Source: Streptomyces sp. H27-C3 (lineage in GTDB: Bacteria > Actinomycetota > Actinomycetes > Streptomycetales > Streptomycetaceae). Taken from it: a stretch of DNA of 64,000 bases. A program made the translations under genes and the position numbers. Below, piece by piece: positions 35,644 through 44,535 of the stretch. Under the pieces are notes generated by a model. The model saw only the letters and a program-made list of their open reading frames with translations, was not told where the DNA came from and ran no database searches. How positions within the stretch are numbered: the stretch's first letter is position 1; every line of letters begins with the position of its first letter. The stretch lies in contig NZ_JASITA010000009.1 of NCBI RefSeq assembly GCF_030063415.1, forward strand, positions 24,948 to 88,947, written 5' to 3'.

Positions 35644-36612
35644 TCACACAATCACACGCAGTGCACGGCGTACGCCTGTGAACGTCACGCTCGTACGCAG
35701 TCCCAGGTGGTCGCCGTCCATCTGGAAGGGCAGCCGCGCCTTGGAATGCAAGGTGAAGTCCGTCAGGTCGTGCAGGGTCACCGCGTGCTTGCCGTGCGGC
35801 CCGCGTTCGGGGGTCGATGTGAGCAACTGAGTGGCATATCGAGCCACCGCGGGAGTCGACATTTTGGTCAGCCCGAGCACGTCCAGAGCCGTGTCGAACG
35901 AGGCCTCGGGGGACGCGTACATCGGACGATTCCCCAGGTAGGTCCAGGGGGCGGTGTTGCAGACTATGGAAAGAGCGAGATCCTTCACCGGGTCCTGCCC
36001 CGGCCGTTCCAGGGTGATCACCCCGTGCCGGCGATTGGGCTCCGCGAGGAACTGGCGCACCACCTGGCGCACATAAAGAGCGTGTGTGGATCGCTTGCCG
36101 CGCTCCCGCTGCTGTTCGACCCGGCCGATCACTCCCGCGTCGAATCCGTAGCCCGCGCAGAAAGTGAACCAGCGGGCGGGAACGGACTCGTCCTCCGTGC
36201 CGGGAGTGCCCGCCGCGAGCCCCAGACCGACCGTGCGCTCACTGCGCGTGCTCAGGGCGTCCAGGATGGCGCCGGTCGCCTCGACGGGGTCGTTGGGCAG
36301 TCCCAGGGCGCGGGCGAAGACATTTGTCGAGCCGCCGGGGACCACCGCGAGACCCGGCAGCCGGTCCGGGTCCGGGCCGTTGTGCAGCAGACCGTTGACG
36401 ACCTCGTTGACCGTGCCGTCGCCGCCGAGCGCCACGACCAGGTCGATTTCCCCGCTCTCGGCGGCCCGCCGGGCGAGATCACGGGCGTGCCCGCGGTACT
36501 CGGTGGTGACGGCCTCCAGCTTCATCTCGCTGGCGAGCGCATGAATCAGCACATCCCGGGTGCGAGCACTGGTGGTGGTTGCTGCCGGGTTGACCACGAG
36601 GAGTGCGCGCAT
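35644..36612 (-). CDS. Diacylglycerol/sphingosine kinase-family lipid kinase
   Basis: A 322-residue DAGK-catalytic-domain protein. ATP-binding motif ALGGDGTVNE (61-70) and VVPGGSTNVFARALGLP (near 90-106) define the family, and the C-terminal half has the usual beta-sandwich with GDHLGLRT. Bacterial members phosphorylate diacylglycerol (DgkB) or related lipids and have no membrane helices. The true lipid substrate is not evident. It is divergent from a small membrane protein gene 73 bp away. Confidence 0.88.
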   Translation of the reverse strand: MRALLVVNPAATTTSARTRDVLIHALASEMKLEAVTTEYRGHARDLARRAAESGEIDLVVALGGDGTVNEVVNGLLHNGPDPDRLPGLAVVPGGSTNVFARALGLPNDPVEATGAILDALSTRSERTVGLGLAAGTPGTEDESVPARWFTFCAGYGFDAGVIGRVEQQRERGKRSTHALYVRQVVRQFLAEPNRRHGVITLERPGQDPVKDLALSIVCNTAPWTYLGNRPMYASPEASFDTALDVLGLTKMSTPAVARYATQLLTSTPERGPHGKHAVTLHDLTDFTLHSKARLPFQMDGDHLGLRTSVTFTGVRRALRVIV

Positions 36613-36685
36613 GCGCAGCAGACTACCTACTCGGGGGTACCCGGCCCAGACCTGCCCTGCCCGGGCAGCCCGTTACGCTGCGAGG

Positions 36686-37117
36686 GTGAGCAATGAGCAG
36701 ACCCCCGAGACCGCCGCCGAACCCCGCCCCGCCCGGCTGACCGCCGCGGCGGCGCTCGCCGCGCTGGAGGGCCTGGCGCTGCTCGTGGGGGGTGCGTACA
36801 TGCTCGTGATGGGGCTGCTCGGCAGCCCCGACAAGCCGGAGCAGGCCGAAATGGGCGGTGTGACGCTCATCGCCCTGGCGGTGCTTCCGCTGGTGGCCGC
36901 CCGGGGTCTGCTCAAGTGCCGCGCGTGGAGCCGGGGCCCCGCCCTCATCACGCAGCTGATGGCGCTGCCGGTGGCGTGGACCCTGCTGCGCTCGGAGGGC
37001 TCTCTGCTGATCCCGGCGGGCATCGCCCTCGCCGCGGTGGCCGTGACGGCCCTGGTGCTGCTGATCAACCCGCAGACGACCAGGGCCCTCGGCATCCGCG
37101 GGCCCCGCGACGCCTGA
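36686..37117 (+). CDS. Four-helix membrane protein, unknown function
   Basis: A 143-residue protein from GTG 36686 (GCGAGG upstream). A charged N-terminus (SNEQTPETAAEPRPAR) is followed by about four hydrophobic segments and a short polar tail (NPQTTRALGIRGPRDA). It is conserved in position between the lipid kinase and sigH in Streptomyces as far as I recall, but has no named function. Directly after its stop is a short 9-nt tandem repeat. Confidence 0.8.
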   Translation: MSNEQTPETAAEPRPARLTAAAALAALEGLALLVGGAYMLVMGLLGSPDKPEQAEMGGVTLIALAVLPLVAARGLLKCRAWSRGPALITQLMALPVAWTLLRSEGSLLIPAGIALAAVAVTALVLLINPQTTRALGIRGPRDA

Positions 37118-37120
37118 CAT

Positions 37121-37147
37121 CCGAACCATCCGAACCATCCGAACCAT
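37121..37147. repeat. Three tandem copies of CCGAACCAT
   Basis: The 9-nt unit CCGAACCAT occurs three times head to tail, 3 bp after the stop of the membrane protein gene. Its function is not known. Confidence 0.8.
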
Positions 37148-37215
37148 TCCGCATCTGATTTCTGACGTCGCGGGGGCGCGTAACGCTCAGTTACGGCCAA
37201 TCTCTATCGGTCGCT

Positions 37216-38211
37216 CTACTCCTCGACGAGGAGCTTCTCGCGGAGCTGGGCCAGGGTGCGGGCCAGCAGCCGTGAGACGTGCATCTGCGAGATGCCGACC
37301 TCCTGCGCGATCTGCGACTGGGTCATGTTCCCGAAGAAACGCAGCAGCAGGATCCGCTTCTCGCGCGGCGGGAGATCCTCCAGGAGCGGCTTGAGCGACT
37401 CCCGGTACTCCACGCCCTCCAGGGCCACGTCCTCGGAGCCCAGGGTGTCCGAGACCGGCGGCGACTCGTCGTCGGTGTCCGGGACGTCCAGCGACAGCGT
37501 GCTGTACGCGTTCGCCGACTCCAGGCCCTCCAGGACCTCCTCGTCCGAGATACCGAGACGCTCGGCCAGCTCATGGACCGTGGGGGAGCGCCCGTGCTGC
37601 TGGGAGAGCTCGGCGGTGGCCGTCGTCAGCGAGAGGCGCAGCTCCTGGAGGCGGCGCGGTACCCGTACCGCCCAGCCCTTGTCCCGGAAATGCCGCTTGA
37701 TCTCGCCGACCACCGTCGGCGTCGCGTACGTCGAGAACTCGACACCGCGCTCCGGGTCGAACCGGTCCACGGACTTGATCAGGCCGATCGTGGCGACCTG
37801 GGTGAGGTCGTCGAGCGGCTCGCCGCGATTGCGGAACCGGCGTGCGAGATGCTCGACCAGCGGGAGGTGCATGCGCACCAGCCGGTTGCGCAGCTCCGCC
37901 TTTTCCGCCGATCCGTCCGGCAGTTCACGCAACTCGATGAACATCGCTCGCGCACCACTGCGGTCGCGAGGATCGTGGCGTCCGCGATCCCTTGAGTGCT
38001 GTTCGTGCTCGCTCATATGGCCCGCCCGCTCTGCCTGCTCTGCCGCCGCCGTGCCCACAAAGCCGTCCACGCCGTCCACCGGGTGGGGCCGGGCCTGCTG
38101 CTCAGGAATGCCCGTCGGCCTGTGCGCCGGTCCTCCCTGAGCCGCCTGCCCTCCTGCCGGTGCCTGTGGGCTGAGCTCCTCGTTACGCACCGGCCCGTCC
38201 CCGTTCCTCAC
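37216..38211 (-). CDS. sigH: SigB/F/G-family stress sigma factor SigH
   Basis: A 331-residue group III sigma factor. Region 2 (LAVHLARRF-like VEHLARRFRNRGEPLDDLTQ, then FSTYATPTVVGEIKRHFRDK), region 3 and region 4 (PPREKRILLLRFFGNMTQSQ) are complete. The ~95-residue N-terminal extension is Pro/Gln/His-rich and unlike other sigma factors; S. coelicolor SigH also has such an extension, with shorter products from internal sites, and ATG 38016 (MSEHEQH) is a candidate internal start. The annotated GTG overlaps the anti-sigma stop (GTGA). SigH is linked to osmotic stress and septation. Confidence 0.93.
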   Translation of the reverse strand: MRNGDGPVRNEELSPQAPAGGQAAQGGPAHRPTGIPEQQARPHPVDGVDGFVGTAAAEQAERAGHMSEHEQHSRDRGRHDPRDRSGARAMFIELRELPDGSAEKAELRNRLVRMHLPLVEHLARRFRNRGEPLDDLTQVATIGLIKSVDRFDPERGVEFSTYATPTVVGEIKRHFRDKGWAVRVPRRLQELRLSLTTATAELSQQHGRSPTVHELAERLGISDEEVLEGLESANAYSTLSLDVPDTDDESPPVSDTLGSEDVALEGVEYRESLKPLLEDLPPREKRILLLRFFGNMTQSQIAQEVGISQMHVSRLLARTLAQLREKLLVEE

Positions 38212-38621
38212 GCCGGCCCGGGTCCCGCGCCGCGCTGTTTGTACAGGCTGATGGTGACCGTCCGGTCGTCAGCGACCGTGGCGTCCACCTTGCCCGCCAG
38301 TGCCGAGAGCACCGTCCACGCGAAGGTGTCGCGCTCGGGCGCGCGACCGTCCGTGGTGGGGGCCGAGACCGTCACCTCCAGAGAGTCGTCCACGAGCCGG
38401 AAGACGCAGCTGAGGACGGAGCCGGGCACGGCCTGCTGAAGCAGGATCGCGCAGGCCTCGTCGACCGCGATGCGCAGATCCTCGATCTCGTCGAGGGTGA
38501 AGTCCAAGCGTGCGGCGAGGCCGGCCGTGGCCGTACGCAGCACGGACAGGTAGGCACCCGCAGCGGGCAGCCGGACTTCCACGAAGTCCTGGGTCCCGGG
38601 CTCGCCTGCGATCTGGGACAC
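38208..38621 (-). CDS. ushX: Anti-sigma factor of the RsbW type (UshX/PrsH)
   Basis: A 137-residue GHKL-fold serine-kinase-type anti-sigma factor. The ATP-binding N-box is DEIEDLRIAVDEACAILLQ; the later G-boxes are shortened, as in this subfamily. It lies directly upstream of sigH with overlapping start/stop codons, which fits UshX (PrsH), the antagonist of SigH in S. coelicolor. GTG 38621 is chosen because GGAGG sits 6 nt upstream; an ATG at 38684 would add 21 residues. Confidence 0.88.
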   Translation of the reverse strand: MSQIAGEPGTQDFVEVRLPAAGAYLSVLRTATAGLAARLDFTLDEIEDLRIAVDEACAILLQQAVPGSVLSCVFRLVDDSLEVTVSAPTTDGRAPERDTFAWTVLSALAGKVDATVADDRTVTISLYKQRGAGPGPA

Positions 38622-38838
38622 CCTCACCTCCAAGGTGCACAAGCTTTTTCGGGGGTCCGGGAGGGGGCGCCCCCCCGGGACCACGCGGTACGTCGTTCGC
38701 CGGTGACGCTATCGCGATCCACACTTCCGTGTCGCCAGGACCCCCGCCCGGCGGCTGTCACTCATGGTAAGCATATGGGTACGGACAGTGGCTAGGGGTC
38801 TGCGGCGCCCAATTGGAAAGAACCGGCGCCGGGTTGAC

Positions 38839-38863
38839 GTACCCAGGCGTCAGACGATCGAAC
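38839..38863 (-). promoter_or_regulatory. Candidate SigB-family promoter for ushX-sigH
   Basis: On the minus strand GTTC, 15 bp, then GGGTAC resembles the GTTT-N14-16-GGGTAT promoters used by the SigB/SigH family. It would give a ~210-nt leader and autoregulation. It lies within the 3' part of the UBP-zinc-finger gene. Short motif, so a chance match is possible. Confidence 0.3.
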
Positions 38864-39110
38864 CGCCGACAAAGCACCAGCGCCAGTTGTCCTCTGGCTC
38901 GAAGCTCCGCATGACCGGATGGCCGGTCTCCTTGAAGTGCTCGGTCGCGTGCCGGTACGGCGAGGAGTCGCAGCACCCCACGTGCCCGCACACCAGGCAC
39001 AGCCGCAGCTGCACGGGATGACTGCCGATGGCCAGACACTCTTTGCAGGTGTCGCCCAGCGGGGTGGGCTCGGGGTGCGGCAACCCCGCGACGTGCGAGC
39101 ACTCGTTCAT
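38850..39110 (-). CDS. UBP-type zinc-finger protein
   Basis: An 86-residue protein consisting of one ZnF_UBP domain: CSH near the start, CKECLAIG, LCLVCGHVGCCDSS, RHATEHFKETGHPVM and EDNWRWCF. All Cys/His positions expected to bind zinc are present. In eukaryotes the fold reads the free C-terminus of ubiquitin; the bacterial stand-alone versions are common in actinomycetes and their ligand is unknown. ATG 39110 is chosen; a TTG at 39140 is an in-frame alternative. It is divergent from the antiporter with only 46 bp between starts. Confidence 0.85.
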   Translation of the reverse strand: MNECSHVAGLPHPEPTPLGDTCKECLAIGSHPVQLRLCLVCGHVGCCDSSPYRHATEHFKETGHPVMRSFEPEDNWRWCFVGGSIV

Positions 39111-39156
39111 GATGGCCAGGTTACGACCTTCGTACGACAAGGGTGGGGCCGAACCG

Positions 39157-40758
39157 ATGGACGTACTGCCGCTGTTGCTTCTGGTCGCGGGGAGCGCCGC
39201 CGTCGCGGGCGCCGCCCGCCGGACCCCCGTGGCGGCCCCACTGCTCCTGGTCGCCGTGGGACTCGGCGCCGCCTACATCCCGGGGGTGCCCGACTACACG
39301 CTGGATCCGGCGATCGTGCTCCCGCTGCTGCTGCCGCCCCTGCTGCACACGGCCGCGCTCGACAGCTCCTACCTGGACCTGCGGGCGAACATCAGACCCG
39401 TGGCCCTCCTGTCGGTGGGCTATGTGCTCTTCGCGACCGTGATCGTCGGCTACCTCGCGTATCTCGTGATTCCGGGCCTCCCGCTGACGTCCGCGCTGGT
39501 TCTCGGGGCGGTCGTCGCGCCGCCCGACGCGGTGGCCGCGACCGCCATCGCGCGGCGCCTCGGGCTGCCCCCGCGCATCACGTCGATCCTCCAGGGCGAG
39601 TCCCTGGTGAACGACGCCACGGCGATCACCGCTTTCAAGGTGGCCCTGGCGGCCGCCGTGGGGGAGGGTGCCAGCTGGCTCGGCGGGGTCGGGGAATTCG
39701 CCGTCGCGTCGATCGGCGGCGTCGGTGTGGGCCTGCTCCTGATGGTGCCGCTGCACTGGCTGCGCACCCGCGTCAAGGAGGCGCTGCTGCAGAACACACT
39801 GTCGCTGCTGATCCCGTTCGTTGCGTACGCGGCGGCCGAGCACGTCCACGCCTCGGGGGTGCTCGCGGTCGTGACCGTGGCCCTCTACCTGGGACATCGC
39901 TCCTGGCAGGTCGATTTCGCGACCAGGCTCCAGGAGGCCGCCGTCTGGAAGATGGTCTCCTTCGTCCTCGAATCGACGGTGTTCGCGCTGATCGGACTCC
40001 AGCTGCCGTTCGTGCTGCGCGGACTCGGCCCGTACGCGGGCGGCGAGGCCCTCTGGTACGCGATCGTGCTGTTCGTCGTGGTCGTCGTGACGCGCTTCGT
40101 GTGGGTGTTCCCCGCGACGTATCTGCCACGCCGCATGTCGCGACGCGTCCGGGAACGCGAACCCGACGTCAGCTGGACCTCGCCGGTGATCGTGGGCTGG
40201 GCGGGGATGCGCGGAGTGGTCTCGCTGGCCATCGCCTTCTCGATCCCGCTGACCGTCGAGCACGACGAACCGTTCCCCGGGCGGAACCTGGTGCTCTTCC
40301 TGACCTTTACGACTGTGATCGCCACTCTGGTCGTCCAGGGCCTCACCCTGCCGCCGCTCATCCGCCTGCTCAAGCTGCCCAAGCGCGATGTGTACGCCGA
40401 GACGCTCGCCGAGGCGCAGGCGCAGAGCGAGGCCTCGCAGGCGGCCGAGGAGCGGCTCACGGCCCTGCTCGCCGACGACCGCAACGCACTGCCCGAGCCG
40501 CTCGCCGACCGGCTTCGCGCGGTGCTCGAACGGCGGCGCAACGCTGTCTGGGAGCGGCTCGGCGCGGTCAACGCGGAGACCGGCGAATCGGCGGACGACA
40601 CCTACCGCAGGCTCGCGCGGGAGATGATCGTCGCCGAGCGGGCGGTCTTCGTGGAGCTGCGGGACAGCCGACGGATCGACGACGAGATGCTGCGGACGCT
40701 GCTGCACCGGCTGGACCTGGAGGAGGCGACGGCCTACCGGGAGGCGGACGCGGACTGA
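39157..40758 (+). CDS. CPA1-family Na+/H+ antiporter
   Basis: A 533-residue cation:proton antiporter with 11-12 hydrophobic helices. The ion-site motif GESLVNDATA (near 147-156) and the helix GWAGMRGVVSLAIAFSIPL (near 347) are diagnostic of the NhaP/CPA1 group. A soluble C-terminal region of about 125 residues, rich in Ala and Glu and likely coiled-coil, probably regulates activity. Its 3' end overlaps the convergent PLP-enzyme gene by 25 bp. It exchanges sodium or potassium for protons across the plasma membrane. Confidence 0.93.
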   Translation: MDVLPLLLLVAGSAAVAGAARRTPVAAPLLLVAVGLGAAYIPGVPDYTLDPAIVLPLLLPPLLHTAALDSSYLDLRANIRPVALLSVGYVLFATVIVGYLAYLVIPGLPLTSALVLGAVVAPPDAVAATAIARRLGLPPRITSILQGESLVNDATAITAFKVALAAAVGEGASWLGGVGEFAVASIGGVGVGLLLMVPLHWLRTRVKEALLQNTLSLLIPFVAYAAAEHVHASGVLAVVTVALYLGHRSWQVDFATRLQEAAVWKMVSFVLESTVFALIGLQLPFVLRGLGPYAGGEALWYAIVLFVVVVVTRFVWVFPATYLPRRMSRRVREREPDVSWTSPVIVGWAGMRGVVSLAIAFSIPLTVEHDEPFPGRNLVLFLTFTTVIATLVVQGLTLPPLIRLLKLPKRDVYAETLAEAQAQSEASQAAEERLTALLADDRNALPEPLADRLRAVLERRRNAVWERLGAVNAETGESADDTYRRLAREMIVAERAVFVELRDSRRIDDEMLRTLLHRLDLEEATAYREADAD

Positions 40759-41768
40759 TCCGTGGGGTCCGGTGCGGCCGGTCCGTGGGGCTGGTCCGAC
40801 GGGTTCGGTGTGGTCGGTCCGTCGGGTTGGTCCGATTCGAGTGACTGGTCCGGTTCGAGTGGCTGGCCGGTGATCACCGCTGCCAGCGTGGTCCCGGGGG
40901 CGAAGGCGCCCTCGGCGGTGAGCGTGGCCAGGCCGAAAAGCATTTTGGCGACATAGAGACGTTCGACGGGCAGCCGGTGTCTGGCCCCGAAATCCTCGGC
41001 GAACGAGTCGAGCTCCGGTGTGGTGCGGGCGTAGCCACCGCCGTGGAAACGCTCGTCGAGGCTCCAGTCGCCGACGGGGGCGCCGAAGGCCGCGCGCTGG
41101 AGCGTGCGGATCCCGTCGTCCAGGAAGCCGCCCCTGAGCACCGGGAAGCCGATCGCCCGCTGCTCAGGGGCAAGACCGGCGGTGAGCCCGGCCAGGGTCC
41201 CACCGGTCCCGCAGGCCACCGCGACGACGTCGGCGGCCCCGCGCAGCTCCTCCCCGAGGCCGGTGCAGCCCTGCGCGGCGAGCGCGTTGCTGCCGCCCTC
41301 GGGGACGACGTACACCTCATCGCCGGGCCCGGTGACCCCCGCCGCCCGCAGGATCGCCTCCAGCACCTGCGCGTCGCCCTTCGCGCGGTACGTCGCACGG
41401 TCCACGAAGTGCAGCCGCATGCCGTCCGCCGCGCAGCGGGCCAGCGACGGGTTCAGCGGCCGGGCGGCCAGTTCCTCGCCGCGTACGACACCGATCGTGG
41501 GGAAGCCAAGCAGTCGGCCCGCGGCGGCCGTCGCCCGGAGGTGGTTGGAGTACGCGCCGCCGAAGGTCAGCACCGTACGGCCGGCCGCCGCCCGCAGGTT
41601 CGGCGCCAGCTTGCGCCACTTGTTGCCCGGGAGGGCCGGGTGGATCAGGTCGTCACGCTTGAGCAGTAGCCGTACGCCGTGGCCGGCGAAGCGCTCGTCC
41701 CGCACCTCCTGCAACGGCGACGGGAGCCGGGGCCGCAGGTGGGACAGGGCGAGCGCTTCCGGGGTCAT
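40734..41768 (-). CDS. PLP-dependent ACC deaminase / D-cysteine desulfhydrase family enzyme
   Basis: A 344-residue fold-type II PLP enzyme. The Schiff-base lysine is K50 in PGNKWRK, followed by FGGAYSNHLRATAAAG and the phosphate-binding ACGTGGTLAGLTAG. Members deaminate ACC or split D-cysteine; the residues that separate these cannot be judged with confidence here. The last ~45 residues (after AVITG) are a Pro/Ser/Asp-rich repeat-like tail encoded by GGTCCGxxGGGxT imperfect repeats and are not part of the enzyme domain, perhaps an acquired extension. It overlaps the antiporter gene at the 3' end. Confidence 0.85.
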   Translation of the reverse strand: MTPEALALSHLRPRLPSPLQEVRDERFAGHGVRLLLKRDDLIHPALPGNKWRKLAPNLRAAAGRTVLTFGGAYSNHLRATAAAGRLLGFPTIGVVRGEELAARPLNPSLARCAADGMRLHFVDRATYRAKGDAQVLEAILRAAGVTGPGDEVYVVPEGGSNALAAQGCTGLGEELRGAADVVAVACGTGGTLAGLTAGLAPEQRAIGFPVLRGGFLDDGIRTLQRAAFGAPVGDWSLDERFHGGGYARTTPELDSFAEDFGARHRLPVERLYVAKMLFGLATLTAEGAFAPGTTLAAVITGQPLEPDQSLESDQPDGPTTPNPSDQPHGPAAPDPTDQSASASR

Positions 41769-41861
41769 GCCTCCATTGTTGCCTCGGCCGCCGCTTCGGT
41801 CTCGTTCGGGCCGTCGGCCCCGGTGCGTCGGTGGCTGCCGCTCAGGCGGCCACCGCGGCTG

Positions 41862-42458
41862 TCACTTCAGCCGGTCGTGGATGCGCGCCCGCATGGACTT
41901 CATGCTGAAGCCGCGCGGGTCGATCTTGCCCGGCTGCCATTCGAGATGGCCGATCACCGACGGCGCTCCCCAGCCGTGCTGCCGGCAGATCGCGGCCGAC
42001 ACGCGTTCGATGGCTTCGAGCTGGGCCGCGGGCCAGGGGTCCGTGCCGTTCCCGAGGTTCTCGCACTCGAAACCGTAGAAGTGCCGGTTCCCGTCGGTGT
42101 TGGCCTCGTTGTCCTGTGGCAGGGCCTTCTCGGCGATGACGGCCCGTAGGACGTCGTCGTCGCCGTTGCCCGCGTGGTTCGCGCGGCCGTAGCCCACGAG
42201 GTGGACCGTGCCGTTCTTGGCGATCATGCCGTGGCAGAGCGGGCCGGGGAGGCCCGCGTAGCCGTCGCGGACGATACGGACGGTGTTGGCGGTGCCCTTG
42301 GTGACGGTGTGGTGGACCATCACGCCGTGGACCGGGCCCCACGGGCCCTTGTGATTGCGGTTGTGCGTACGCCAGTTGTCCACTTCGGCAACGGTGACGC
42401 CTTCGTCTCGCAGAATGTCCAGAAACCTGCCTGCGGACATGGGTGAGGCCATGGCCAT
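41862..42458 (-). CDS. N-acetylmuramoyl-L-alanine amidase, endolysin-like
   Basis: A 198-residue amidase_2 (PGRP-like) domain. Zinc ligands are the His in MVHHTVTKG (49-50), the His in VIGHLEW and the Asp in GKIDPRGF. It cleaves the bond between N-acetylmuramate and L-alanine in peptidoglycan. There is no signal peptide or membrane anchor and no cell-wall-binding domain, unlike most autolysins, so it resembles a phage endolysin or an enzyme released by lysis. The start is ATG 42458 or 42452. It is divergent from the encapsulin gene with 269 bp between. Confidence 0.9.
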   Translation of the reverse strand: MAMASPMSAGRFLDILRDEGVTVAEVDNWRTHNRNHKGPWGPVHGVMVHHTVTKGTANTVRIVRDGYAGLPGPLCHGMIAKNGTVHLVGYGRANHAGNGDDDVLRAVIAEKALPQDNEANTDGNRHFYGFECENLGNGTDPWPAAQLEAIERVSAAICRQHGWGAPSVIGHLEWQPGKIDPRGFSMKSMRARIHDRLK

Positions 42459-42727
42459 CTCCTTGGGTGCGAAGGGTGGGGGAGGCCTGGTCAGGTGCTC
42501 GTACGGCTTGCTTTTACCCCAACACCGCGACGGGGAGCAGTCTTTCGGACACTGTGCGAGCGGATCCGGTCAGTTCTGCCCGGGCACCTCACCGGCCGTC
42601 GCTCGGACCGGCATTCGACATGCCCCGCAGTCCGGTGCTTTAGTCACACTCTTTTGTGTAATAGCGCCCGACCACTGGTGCTGAAAGGCTCCTTCTGCAG
42701 GTCAGCACATGATCGAGAAGGAGACAG

Positions 42728-44140
42728 ATGTCGGTCGAGGCAGGTTCCGAAGTCCGCGACGAGCAGGCACCGCCGCAGCAGAGTCTTGGTACGGCCGCCG
42801 CGAGGAATTTGGCCACTACCACCAAGTCCGCCCCCCAGATGCAGGAGATCACCTCCCGGTGGCTGCTGCGCATGCTCCCTTGGGTGCAGGTCCAGGGCGG
42901 CACATACCGGGTGAACCGAAGGCTGAGCTATTCGGTCGGCGACGGACGTGTGACGTTCGTGCAGACCGGTGGCCAGGTGCAGGTCATTGCCGCAGAGCTC
43001 AACGAACTGCCCGTGCTGCGGACCCTTCATGACGAGGCGGTGCTCCGTGAGCTGGCGCAGCGGTGCGAGCAGCAGGAGTTCGCGCCCGGCGAGGTGCTGG
43101 CCGCCTCAGGGAGTTCCGCGGACCGGGTCTTCCTGCTGGCGCACGGCCGGGTGGAGAAAATCGGCACAGGGCCCTACGGCGACGAGTCGACACTCGAAGT
43201 CCTCGCGGACGGGGCGCACTTCGGGGACCAGGCGCTGGTCGAAGCGGACGCCACCTGGGACTACACGGCCCGCGCGGCAACCACGTGCACGGTGCTGACG
43301 CTGACAAGAGACGCCGTGCTCAACCTGGCAGAGCGTGCGGAGCCACTGCGCACACATCTGGAGGGGCTGGCGGCGATGCCCCACCAGCGGACCAACAAGT
43401 ACGGCGAGGCGTCGATCGACCTGTCCGCCGGCCATGTCGGCGAGGCTGTCGTGCCGCACACCTATGTCGACTACGACGCGACACCACGCGAGTACGAACT
43501 GAGCGTTGCGCAGACCGTTCTGAAGGTGCACAGCAGGGTCGCGGACCTCTACAACCAGCCGATGAACCAGACCGAGCAGCAGTTGCGGCTCACGGTCGAG
43601 GCGCTGCGCGAGCGCCAGGAGCACGAGCTGATCAACCACCGCGAGTTCGGTCTGCTGAACAACTGCGCCTATGAGCAGCGGATCCAGCCGCACGACGGCG
43701 TGCCGGGCCCGGATGACATGGACGAGCTGCTGAGCAGGCGGCGCGGTTCCAAGTTCTTCCTGGCCCACCCGAGGGCGATCGCCGCGTTCGGGCGCGAGTG
43801 CAGCAAGCGCGGCCTCTACCCGGACCGCGTGGAGATCGGCGGCAATCAGGTGCCCGCCTGGCGTGGTGTGCCGATCTTCCCGTCCAACAAGATCCCGATC
43901 AGCAGCGACCGGACATCATCGATCATCTGCATGCGTACGGGCGAGGCAGACCAGGGGGTCGTCGGACTTCAGCAGAGCGGTATCCCGGACGAGATCGAGC
44001 CGAGCCTGTCGGTGCGGTTCATGGGCATCGACGAGCAGGCGATCATCTCGTACCTCGTCACCGCGTACTACTCGGCCGCCGTGCTGGTGCCGGACGCGCT
44101 TGGGGTACTGGAGAACGTGGAGATCGGCCGCTGGCGGTAG
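42728..44140 (+). CDS. eshA: Family 2B encapsulin shell protein (EshA)
   Basis: A 470-residue protein matching EshA of S. griseus and mycobacterial MMP-I, now recognised as family 2B encapsulins: HK97-fold subunits that self-assemble into a protein nanocompartment. A disordered N-arm (1-35) is followed by the start of the fold ([15 protein letters not shown]), then an inserted cyclic-nucleotide-binding domain (about 95-210) that marks subfamily 2B, and the rest of the fold ([20 protein letters not shown] to ENVEIGRWR). The cNMP cassette reads [20 protein letters not shown]: the usual Glu is Asp and spacing differs, so nucleotide binding is uncertain. AAGGAGA lies 4 nt before ATG. A likely cargo gene follows. 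Confidence 0.93.
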   Translation: MSVEAGSEVRDEQAPPQQSLGTAAARNLATTTKSAPQMQEITSRWLLRMLPWVQVQGGTYRVNRRLSYSVGDGRVTFVQTGGQVQVIAAELNELPVLRTLHDEAVLRELAQRCEQQEFAPGEVLAASGSSADRVFLLAHGRVEKIGTGPYGDESTLEVLADGAHFGDQALVEADATWDYTARAATTCTVLTLTRDAVLNLAERAEPLRTHLEGLAAMPHQRTNKYGEASIDLSAGHVGEAVVPHTYVDYDATPREYELSVAQTVLKVHSRVADLYNQPMNQTEQQLRLTVEALRERQEHELINHREFGLLNNCAYEQRIQPHDGVPGPDDMDELLSRRRGSKFFLAHPRAIAAFGRECSKRGLYPDRVEIGGNQVPAWRGVPIFPSNKIPISSDRTSSIICMRTGEADQGVVGLQQSGIPDEIEPSLSVRFMGIDEQAIISYLVTAYYSAAVLVPDALGVLENVEIGRWR

Positions 44141-44200
44141 GTCACACGCGGGTCGAGAGGGACCGAGAGGCCTGATCGGACTGGGCGGTCGCAAAAGTAC

Positions 44201-44328
44201 GGGCTGTTCGGAGATTACGGGCTGTTCGGAGGGTCCGGGCCGTTCGGAGAGGACGCGGGCCGTCTGAAGATTCCGGACGGTTCGGAGAGTGCGGGCTGTT
44301 CGGAGATTACCGGCGGTTCGGACGCGGG
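44201..44328. repeat. Seven imperfect ~18-nt tandem repeats between encapsulin and cargo genes
   Basis: Units of 18 nt (one of 20) with consensus GGGCTGTTCGGAGATTAC run from 44201 to 44328; units 1 and 6 are identical. The 395-bp gap 44141-44535 holds no gene I can support: its open frames have repeat-derived sequence without ribosome-binding sites. The array could give a folded leader for the cargo gene or simply be a minisatellite. Confidence 0.88.
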
Positions 44329-44535
44329 GCCGGGGCACGATGTACACACTGCCGGAGAAGTACGTTCCGGCACCCTCGGCTCCGCGCGGACACCGGCGCG
44401 GGCCGGCTAAGGGCTGCCTCCGCCCGGCCCCGCCGACGACTGTGTGCGGGGCCCCGCAGGCCGGCTCGCGTACGGCTTACGCACGGCGGAGAGAGGGGAC
44501 CTCGGCCGTGCGCACGCTGCAGCAGAGGAAGTGAA

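Noticed and set aside
44289..44534. 81-residue frame between eshA and the prenyltransferase gene
   Set aside because: It is largely repeat-derived and Arg/Pro-rich, has no ribosome-binding site, and is out of frame with the downstream gene.
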